From: AV40 sp038230255
Lineage (GTDB): Bacteria; Verrucomicrobiota; Verrucomicrobiia; Chthoniobacterales; UBA10450
NCBI GenBank assembly: GCA_038230255.1
Contig: JBBRNP010000001.1
Span: 372,001 to 436,000, forward strand
Length of the DNA stretch: 64,000 bases
Reading direction: 5' to 3'
Shown here: in pieces, positions 58,259-64,000 of the stretch
Position numbering within the stretch: the stretch's first letter is position 1
Layout: each line of letters starts with the position of its first letter
Notes under the pieces: generated by a model
What the model was told of the DNA's origin: nothing
What the model saw: the letters and a program-made list of their open reading frames with translations, nothing else
The model's database searches: none
Made by a program: the position numbers and the translations under genes

Positions 58259-59389
58259 TTATTCCGTTGCGGTGTTGCTCTTGCGCCAAAATAGCCAGGT
58301 GACAAAGCCAACTGCGGCGCCACCCAGATGGGCAAGGGCCGAGACTGAGCTGACACCGGCCACTTGTTCCCACGCGCCGACGAACTGGAACAGAATCCAC
58401 AACAAGAGGGCAAACCACGCCGGCATTCGGATCCAGCGGAAGAAGACGAACCCCCAGCGCATGAAAAATTCCAATCGCACTCGGGGAAACTGCAAAGCGT
58501 AAAAGGTGATCACACCGGCGATGCCGCCGCTGGCGCCGATGGATGGAACCTGAGAGTGTGGATCGATCGCAATGTGCGCGACGTCGCCGACAAATGCGGC
58601 CAGTGCAATGAGGCCGAGATAGCGAAACCGGCCGAGGAAATCTTCGACGTTATCTCCAAAGACAAAAAGGAAATAGAGGTTGCCGATGAGATGAATTATG
58701 CCGGCGTGAAGAAAAAATGACGTCAGGAACGTCAGCCCATGCATGCGCGTCGCCTGTGCTGGAATCAGACCGAAACGTTGAACGATTTCTCGAAGGTGCG
58801 GAAAAGCGAACACGCTCACGCAAATTATCAGCAGGCAAAGAAGCCAGGTTACCCACGCTCTTCGCGTTTGCTCCGGAGCGTCGAATTCCACCGGCATTCC
58901 GCAAACGCCGGCGATCCATTGCCACCATTCATCCGGCGGCTCGCTGTCAAAGTCCGAGCCGCGTGCTTGCTCGGCAAGCGCCTTGAGTTTTTCCATAGCG
59001 ACAAGCTCGCGCGCTTCCTGTGATAAGTTATCAGCCGGAGGGGGCGTGGGCAGCGCGTTCAGCGAATCCATTTCGTGCGCGTCGAACCAGACCATGTGGC
59101 AAATGCGGCAAACATCGACATCCACTTTCGCGTTCTCGGAAAGCTGAACATCAATCATGGGATTTCGGCATGACGGACAGGGACCCGCTTTCGTCCCTTC
59201 GCCTCGGATGGCATGAAGCCAGAGAGGGTTGATCGATTCGGCAGTAAAGGTGTGCCGCAAAAGCTCGAGGGTGATGGCGCGACCGCCGCAGCGATCGCAT
59301 GCCCAAAAGATCCGCGCGGTCGACTGCACCTTCTTCAGCGCGACGTTGCAACGGGGACAGATCAATTCAGGGAGAATATCATCTGGCAT
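58259..59389 (-). CDS. Zinc-ribbon/rhomboid intramembrane protease fusion
   Basis: From the ATG at 59389 (MPDDILPELICPRCNVALKK) the protein has 376 residues. The first half has two zinc-ribbon pairs (CPRC..CDRC and CPSC..CRIC, as in TFIIB-type ribbons). The second half is a rhomboid protease with FFLHAGIIHLIGNLYFLFVF, nucleophile Ser287 in SIGASGGIAGV and His354 in ALAHLGG. It should cleave membrane proteins. The ribbons may select substrates or sense metals. The fusion is less common than rhomboid alone. Confidence 0.85.
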   Translation of the reverse strand: MPDDILPELICPRCNVALKKVQSTARIFWACDRCGGRAITLELLRHTFTAESINPLWLHAIRGEGTKAGPCPSCRNPMIDVQLSENAKVDVDVCRICHMVWFDAHEMDSLNALPTPPPADNLSQEARELVAMEKLKALAEQARGSDFDSEPPDEWWQWIAGVCGMPVEFDAPEQTRRAWVTWLLCLLIICVSVFAFPHLREIVQRFGLIPAQATRMHGLTFLTSFFLHAGIIHLIGNLYFLFVFGDNVEDFLGRFRYLGLIALAAFVGDVAHIAIDPHSQVPSIGASGGIAGVITFYALQFPRVRLEFFMRWGFVFFRWIRMPAWFALLLWILFQFVGAWEQVAGVSSVSALAHLGGAAVGFVTWLFWRKSNTATE

Positions 59390-59483
59390 CCAGATTCCTC
59401 TTCGCAATTTTCGCGCCGGGTGAACACAGAATTCGCACGCTGAAACTCGTGTCGAGAACAACAGTCATGATATAATCCACCGC

Positions 59484-61634
59484 ATGCATTGGCTTGGCCG
59501 ACATCGATTGATGATCCTGGCGGGCATTTGCGCCTTCGTCACCGTCGTTGTGGTGGCGTTGCATTTCGCGGCCGGCGTTCCCTTTCTCTCGGTCATCTGG
59601 AGCAGCGAGCAGGCTTACGAGGATGTGCTCCGTCGCGAGGGGCGGAAAACAAAAACGCATCAGGATTTTGTTTTCGTCGGGATTGATCAGGCGTCGTTAA
59701 CGCTCAAGCCCGAGGGAGAAGACGAAGTCAATGCGTGGCGAAATAACCGCGCATTCCAATTGATGACCGAACGTCAGTTTCCATGGTCGCGGGAAATATG
59801 GGCGCTATTGCTCGACCGACTCGTTCAAGCGGGCGCGAGCGTGGTGATGTTCGATATGGTGTTCGAGAAGCCGGATAAACAAGTAGAAGGCGATGCTGCC
59901 TTTCGAGCGGCTCTCGAGCGTTACCGTGACAAGGTTGTTGTCGGCGCGAATTTTGATTTTTCGCGGGTGCAGGAGACCGGCGGAGCGGCGATCCAAATTC
60001 CGCCCAACGGTTCCTTAATTCCGCCGCCGCAAATGAAAGATGATCGGGTCGGGTACGTCGTGTTCTTCCCTGATCAGATTGATCCGAAAATCCGATCGGC
60101 TCGTTACACCATCACCGATCTGCAACTTGCGAACCAACCGCCTGCTCCCAATGAGGAGCAATACGTGTCATTGAGCGGACGCGCGATAGAAAAGCTAGAT
60201 CGCGGGGGCGATTTGCCACGGGATTTGCGAGCCCACCTGATTCGTTTCAGTGCCGCCGACGCCTACTCGCCGAAACCGCTCTGGGAAATGTTCGATGACA
60301 AGATCTGGCACGCGAACTACCACGATGGAGGTTTTTTCAAAGACAAAGTCGTCGTAGTCGGCCCGTCGGCTCAGATCCAGCACGATTTCGTAGATACGCC
60401 GGTTGATCCAAACATGTACGGGCCGGTGCTGCATTTGCACGCGCTGGCGGCGGCGTTGGATCACGAATTTCTCTCCGTTACATCTCTGCCAGTCGATTTC
60501 GCGTTAATTATTTCCGGTGGAATTTTGTCATGGCTCGTGGTGGCGTTTCTGAAGCGACCATTGCTCACGTTGCTGACACTTCTCGCGATCAGCGGAGCGT
60601 ATCTTGGCGTTTCGCGAATTCTTTACGATACACGCGGCGTGCTGATCATGGTCGTGCCAACGGTGAGCACATTTCTAGCGAGCGGCCTGTTGGGACTCGG
60701 TTTTGAATACACCCTGGAGCGCCTGGAAAAACTGCGCACCCGCCGGACGCTCGAGCGTTACGTTTCCAAAAATCTGGTCAAAGAAATTCTCGATAACCCG
60801 GGCGGCTATTACAATTCCATGCTCGGGTCGCGCAAACCGGTGACCGTGCTTTTTTCGGACCTGGTGGGTTTCACGAACTTGTCCGAGAAAGCTGACCCGG
60901 CTGCGCTCGTGGCGCAGCTCAATCGCTACCTCAGCAGCATGGTGCCGATGGTGTTCGATAACGGCGGAACGCTCGATAAATTCATCGGCGACGCGATCAT
61001 GGCGGTTTGGGGGAACGTGAGCAGCCATGGCGCGGCGGAAGATGCGAAGGCCGCGGTCCGGGCGGCGCTGGGGATGAGGCGCGAAATGCCAAAACTAAAT
61101 GCGGCCTGGCGGGCTGAGGGAATGCAACCGCTCGCGTTCGGCATTGGCATCAATCATGGCGAGGCGATCGTCGGGAACATCGGATCGTATGAGCCGCACG
61201 AGCGACTCGATCCGACTGTGATCGGCGACGCCGTGAATCTCGCATCGCGACTGGAAGCGCTCACCCGTGTTTACGCCGTTGATATTCTGATTGGACAAAG
61301 CGCAGCCGAGCTGGTGCGCGACGACTTTCACTTTCGCTCGGTCGCGCGCGTTCAAGTAAAGGGAAAAACTGAGCCGGTGGAAGTGTTCACGCTCATCGGC
61401 GCGCGGAAGGACGATGTCGATCCGGAATTTTTGAAGTGGCTCGACGTTTACGAAGACGCGATCCGCAAATTTCGGGACCGCGATTTCAAAGAGGCTAAGA
61501 TTCTTTTATCCCGGTTCCTGGAGTTCTATCCCGAAGACAAGCTGGCCAAGATGTATCTCGATCGCGCGCTTGAGTACGAGCAAACGCCTCCGGACGACGC
61601 CTGGAACGCGACCGAAGTGTTTCAGAAGAAATAA
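59484..61634 (+). CDS. CHASE2-domain adenylate/guanylate cyclase
   Basis: The 716-residue protein has an N-terminal helix, an extracellular CHASE2 sensor (about residues 40-330: VFVGIDQASLTLKPEGEDEV, LLDRLVQAGASVVMFDMVFE), three membrane helices (about 345-420) and a class III cyclase domain. Metal-binding Asp459 (FSDLVGFT) and Asp503 (GDAIMA), and transition-state Asn585/Arg589 (GDAVNLASR), are present, so it should be active. A TPR-like tail follows. An external signal would thus be turned into cyclic nucleotide. Confidence 0.9.
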   Translation: MHWLGRHRLMILAGICAFVTVVVVALHFAAGVPFLSVIWSSEQAYEDVLRREGRKTKTHQDFVFVGIDQASLTLKPEGEDEVNAWRNNRAFQLMTERQFPWSREIWALLLDRLVQAGASVVMFDMVFEKPDKQVEGDAAFRAALERYRDKVVVGANFDFSRVQETGGAAIQIPPNGSLIPPPQMKDDRVGYVVFFPDQIDPKIRSARYTITDLQLANQPPAPNEEQYVSLSGRAIEKLDRGGDLPRDLRAHLIRFSAADAYSPKPLWEMFDDKIWHANYHDGGFFKDKVVVVGPSAQIQHDFVDTPVDPNMYGPVLHLHALAAALDHEFLSVTSLPVDFALIISGGILSWLVVAFLKRPLLTLLTLLAISGAYLGVSRILYDTRGVLIMVVPTVSTFLASGLLGLGFEYTLERLEKLRTRRTLERYVSKNLVKEILDNPGGYYNSMLGSRKPVTVLFSDLVGFTNLSEKADPAALVAQLNRYLSSMVPMVFDNGGTLDKFIGDAIMAVWGNVSSHGAAEDAKAAVRAALGMRREMPKLNAAWRAEGMQPLAFGIGINHGEAIVGNIGSYEPHERLDPTVIGDAVNLASRLEALTRVYAVDILIGQSAAELVRDDFHFRSVARVQVKGKTEPVEVFTLIGARKDDVDPEFLKWLDVYEDAIRKFRDRDFKEAKILLSRFLEFYPEDKLAKMYLDRALEYEQTPPDDAWNATEVFQKK

Positions 61635-61639
61635 AACCA

Positions 61640-61768
61640 CCCGCTAATTACGCGAATAGACGCCAATTTCCGAGGACAGAAGTCAGAAGAAATTTTTGTT
61701 CCTGCGCTCCTTTGTTCCTGACTACAATTCTCTGCCTTCATTAGCGTAATTGGCGTGATTAGCGGGTC
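61640..61768. repeat. Inverted-repeat element, family F copy 3
   Basis: CCCGCTAATTACGCGAATAG with GACGCCAATTT at the left and ATTAGCGTAATTGGCGTGAT with TAGCGGGTC at the right form long inverted arms. The inner part holds a second inverted pair (AGGACAGAAGTCAG / CTGACT-type). It fills the cyclase-mpl gap. Confidence 0.65.
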
Positions 61769-61804
61769 AAATCTCTGGCGCGGATTAAACTCCCAGCGTA
61801 AAGA

Positions 61805-63211
61805 ATGCGCGTGACTCGAACCGCGCCGCAAAAATTTCATTTCATCGGGATTTGCGGCACGGCCATGGGCTCGGTGGCGGCGGCGATGGAGGAGCGCGGC
61901 TTCAAAGTCAGTGGGTCGGACGAAAGTGTTTATCCGCCGATGTCGACCTTTCTCGAAGAGCACGGGATCCAGCTTCATCAAGGTTACTGCGCCGAAAATA
62001 TTCCGGCCGACGCCGACGTGGTCGTGATCGGTAACGCGATGAAGCGCGGTAATCCGGAAGTGGAAGCGGTCCTAAACCGGAAACTCTTCTATCTCTCGCT
62101 GCCCGAAGTTCTGAAAAATTATTTTCTGCGCGGCAAACACAACCTCGTCGTCACCGGGACCCACGGGAAAACGACGACTACATCGTTGCTGACCTGGATC
62201 ATGGAAAAAGGCGGGCGCAGACCGGGTTATCTCATCGGCGGTATTCCGAAAAATCTCGGCCAGGGAGCGCGGCTGAATGATTCCAAATATTTCGTGATCG
62301 AAGGCGACGAATACGACAGCGCCTTCTTCGATAAACGCTCGAAGTTCGTTCATTACCTTCCCGAGTTGGTGATCGTAAACAATATCGAGTTCGATCACGC
62401 CGACATCTTCAACAACATCGACGAGATCAAGCTGAGCTTTAAGCGGCTTCTCAACATCGTTCCGCAGAATGGAATGGTTTTGTTAAATGGCGATGATCGT
62501 AACTGCGTCGAGGTCGCAAAGGATTGCCTGGCGCAAATGGTCGAGGTCGGTTTCTCCAAGAACTGCGCCCAACGGATCCGGGACGTTGTCTATTCGCCCG
62601 ATGGTTCGCGTTTCCAACTTGGCGATGACGTTTACGAGATTCCGCTGGTCGGCGAGTTCAATGTGCGCAATGCGGCGATGGCGGCGACGGCTGCGCGTTT
62701 TTACGACGTGCCCAAAGCGGAGGTCGAAAATGCGCTGAAAAGTTTCAAAGGGATCGCGCGGCGGCAGGAAGTGCGCGGCGAAGCGCGGGGTGTGAAAGTG
62801 ATCGACGACTTCGGCCATCATCCGACCGCGATCGGGCAAACGTTGCGAGGTTTGCGGCAGCGTTATCAAGGCCAGCGGCTTTGGGCGATCTTCGAGCCGC
62901 GCTCGAACACGACCCGGCGCGCGATTTTTCAAAAAGAACTTCCGGAGGCGCTCAAGCAAGCAGACGGCGTTTTCATCGCGCAGGTTGCGCGGCTGGACCA
63001 AATTCCGGAAGCGGAGCGATTGCATCCTGAGGAAATGGTAAAAGAAATTTCGGAGGACGGACGGCCGGCCTTTTACGAAAAAAATGCCGATGCAATTGTC
63101 GATCGAATCACGCCGCTATTGAAAGAGAAAGACGTTGTCGTGGTGTTCAGCAACGGGGGATTCGACAACATCCACGAAAAGCTGCTCGCGCGGCTGAAGG
63201 AAAAACTGTAG
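61805..63211 (+). CDS. mpl: UDP-N-acetylmuramate:L-alanyl-gamma-D-glutamyl-meso-DAP ligase
   Basis: The 468-residue Mur ligase has the N-terminal FHFIGICGTAMGSVAAAMEE, the P-loop VVTGTHGKTTTTSLLTWI, and Mpl-specific VIDDFGHHPTAIGQTLRGLR and FEPRSNTTRRAIFQ. It recycles cell-wall tripeptide onto UDP-MurNAc, which supports a DAP-type Gram-negative wall. Its stop codon TAG lies within the left REP palindrome of the RAYT unit. Confidence 0.94.
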   Translation: MRVTRTAPQKFHFIGICGTAMGSVAAAMEERGFKVSGSDESVYPPMSTFLEEHGIQLHQGYCAENIPADADVVVIGNAMKRGNPEVEAVLNRKLFYLSLPEVLKNYFLRGKHNLVVTGTHGKTTTTSLLTWIMEKGGRRPGYLIGGIPKNLGQGARLNDSKYFVIEGDEYDSAFFDKRSKFVHYLPELVIVNNIEFDHADIFNNIDEIKLSFKRLLNIVPQNGMVLLNGDDRNCVEVAKDCLAQMVEVGFSKNCAQRIRDVVYSPDGSRFQLGDDVYEIPLVGEFNVRNAAMAATAARFYDVPKAEVENALKSFKGIARRQEVRGEARGVKVIDDFGHHPTAIGQTLRGLRQRYQGQRLWAIFEPRSNTTRRAIFQKELPEALKQADGVFIAQVARLDQIPEAERLHPEEMVKEISEDGRPAFYEKNADAIVDRITPLLKEKDVVVVFSNGGFDNIHEKLLARLKEKL

Positions 63212-63230
63212 CGGCGGTCTATGACCGCCG
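63207..63230 (+). repeat. REP palindrome left of RAYT, family C
   Basis: TGTAGCGGCGGTCTATGACC plus GCCG; the hairpin CGGCGGTC/GACCGCCG is perfect. The mpl stop codon and the start of the RAYT gene both fall in or beside it. Confidence 0.88.
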
Positions 63231-63703
63231 AAACTCCGCGGCCTCAGCGCCTGGGTCGACTCGAAACAGTTTTCGTGGACTCGCCGATCTATTTCGTCAC
63301 GGCATGTACCAATAGGCGCCGTAAAATTCTTGCGCGGTCGTGGATTCATCAAAGTTTCGTAGAATTCGCAAACCAAGGTCCGGAATTCGGAGCTTGGATC
63401 GGTTGCTACGTTCTCATGCCTGATCACTTCCATGCGTTCATCGCACTTGATGAGGAAAAAATTACGCTGGCGAATTGGATGAAGTCATTGAAGAACGCGG
63501 TTTCGAAAACTTTACGGGCTCGAAATGTTTCGGGGCCGCATTGGCAGAAAGCATTTTTCGATCACGTATTGCGCAGTTCTGAGTCGTACAGCGAAAAATG
63601 GGAGTACGTCCATGCTAATCCGGTGCGGGCCGGCTTGGTTGAGCGAGCGGAGGATTGGCCATTTCAGGGCGAAATTTTTTCGCTCGAGTACCGATCTGAA
63701 TGA
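63221..63703 (+). CDS. REP-associated tyrosine transposase (RAYT)
   Basis: The 160-residue protein has the RAYT signature: YFVTACTNRRRKIL, CYVLMPDHFHAFIAL (HxH site), LKNAVSKTLRARN, HWQKAFFDHVLRSSESYSEK and the catalytic-tyrosine region WEYVHANPVRAGLV. It differs clearly from the RAYT at 13494. It is bracketed by inverted copies of one palindrome (63207-63230 and 63708-63731), with further copies at 31390 and 46315, consistent with dispersal of those palindromes by this enzyme. Confidence 0.9.
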   Translation: MTAETPRPQRLGRLETVFVDSPIYFVTACTNRRRKILARSWIHQSFVEFANQGPEFGAWIGCYVLMPDHFHAFIALDEEKITLANWMKSLKNAVSKTLRARNVSGPHWQKAFFDHVLRSSESYSEKWEYVHANPVRAGLVERAEDWPFQGEIFSLEYRSE

Positions 63704-63707
63704 AAGA

Positions 63708-63731
63708 CGGCGGTCATAGACCGCCGCTACA
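63708..63731 (-). repeat. REP palindrome right of RAYT, family C
   Basis: The exact inverted counterpart of 63207-63230 (CGGCGGTCATAGACCGCCGC then TACA), five bases after the RAYT stop. Confidence 0.88.
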
Positions 63732-63785
63732 ACAAATCCCCTCGCTTGCGCTCGGATGACACCGCGGCTGATTGATGATGAAAAA

Positions 63786-64000
63786 TTATTTCTCCGCCGC
63801 GCTCGTGTGGTCGTGCACGATTCGCCAGCCTTCGGGAAAATGGCGAAGAATTAACGTGAAACGTCCGTGCGGCTGATCATTCGCCCGTTTCAATTTCCAA
63901 CTGCCAAGCGCGACGACTGAATCGTTACCTAAGGGTGTGATTTCGAGATGGGAAAACGTCAGTGTTCCCATTTTGGCGCGGTCGGAATATTTCTTTTTGT
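63786..64000 (-). CDS. SnoaL/DUF4440-like protein (5' end beyond window)
   Basis: The visible C-terminal part reads KKYSDRAKMGTLTFSHLEIT, LGNDSVVALGSWKLKRANDQ, GRFTLILRHFPEGWRIVHDH and TSAAEK. This is the NTF2-like DUF4440/SnoaL pattern, with the final strand GWRIVHDHTS typical of the family. Such small cone-shaped proteins serve as isomerases, hydrolases or binding scaffolds; the role here is unknown. The start codon lies beyond position 64000. An internal ATG at 63971 is probably not the start. Confidence 0.75.
   Translation of the reverse strand, partial: KKKYSDRAKMGTLTFSHLEITPLGNDSVVALGSWKLKRANDQPHGRFTLILRHFPEGWRIVHDHTSAAEK

Overview
The window looks like a chromosomal segment of a heterotrophic, Gram-negative Verrucomicrobiota bacterium, probably of the Chthoniobacterales/Spartobacteria type. 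The clues are a Minf_1886-type protein otherwise known from Planctomycetes and Verrucomicrobia, DUF1844, an mla (ABC lipid transport) operon, Mpl, and intergenic DNA crowded with palindromic REP-like repeats and their RAYT transposases. Species-level placement is inference. G+C appears to be in the mid-50s %.

Region 1 (1-20.3 kb) is a central-carbon and acyl-CoA island. On the minus strand an operon encodes a succinyl-CoA-synthetase-beta-like protein, a SucD/citrate-synthase-like fusion (ATP-citrate-lyase architecture), an HD-fold protein and an aconitase/homoaconitase cut by the window edge. On the plus strand follow glutaryl-CoA dehydrogenase, a thiolase, a split IcmF-type B12 acyl-CoA mutase (B12+GTPase protein, then catalytic subunit), a REP/RAYT unit, an MFS carrier and a methylcitrate set (prpD-prpB-prpC). 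A fused 3-oxoacid CoA-transferase and a FabG-like SDR lie on the minus strand. Together they could oxidise branched or dicarboxylic acyl-CoAs to propionyl-CoA, pyruvate, succinate and acetyl-CoA.

Region 2 (20.3-34.4 kb) holds a PaaI thioesterase, a phospholipase D-like lipoprotein, a tRNA-Arg(TCT), a DUF6717-like gene broken by a stop codon, and a tight operon sppA-CPBP protease-thiL-tsaE-tsaB-alr. A dksA/traR-rpmG-rpsR operon, two ABC-2 permeases split by a rhodanese gene, DUF2238 and pdxA follow.

Region 3 (34.4-53.8 kb) holds surA-like and mfd, an L,D-transpeptidase, zinc-ribbon proteins, a Tyr/Gly-rich peptidoglycan-binding protein, an M16 peptidase, DUF1844, topoisomerase IB, mlaE-mlaF-mlaD, an exported isoaspartyl peptidase, a GT2 glycosyltransferase and carA.

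Region 4 (53.8-64 kb) holds a 6S RNA with its own terminator, pheT-pheS-rplT, a zinc-ribbon/rhomboid fusion, a CHASE2 adenylate cyclase, mpl, a second RAYT bracketed by inverted REPs, and the end of a SnoaL/DUF4440-like gene.

Two features cut across all regions. The 9-mer GTCGATCTT (mostly inside TGTCGATCTT) occurs at least 33 times on the two strands, far above chance, which suggests a DNA-uptake-like or chromosome-organising signal. At least six families of short palindromic or tandem repeats abut or run into gene ends, so several proteins appear to carry repeat-derived tails.
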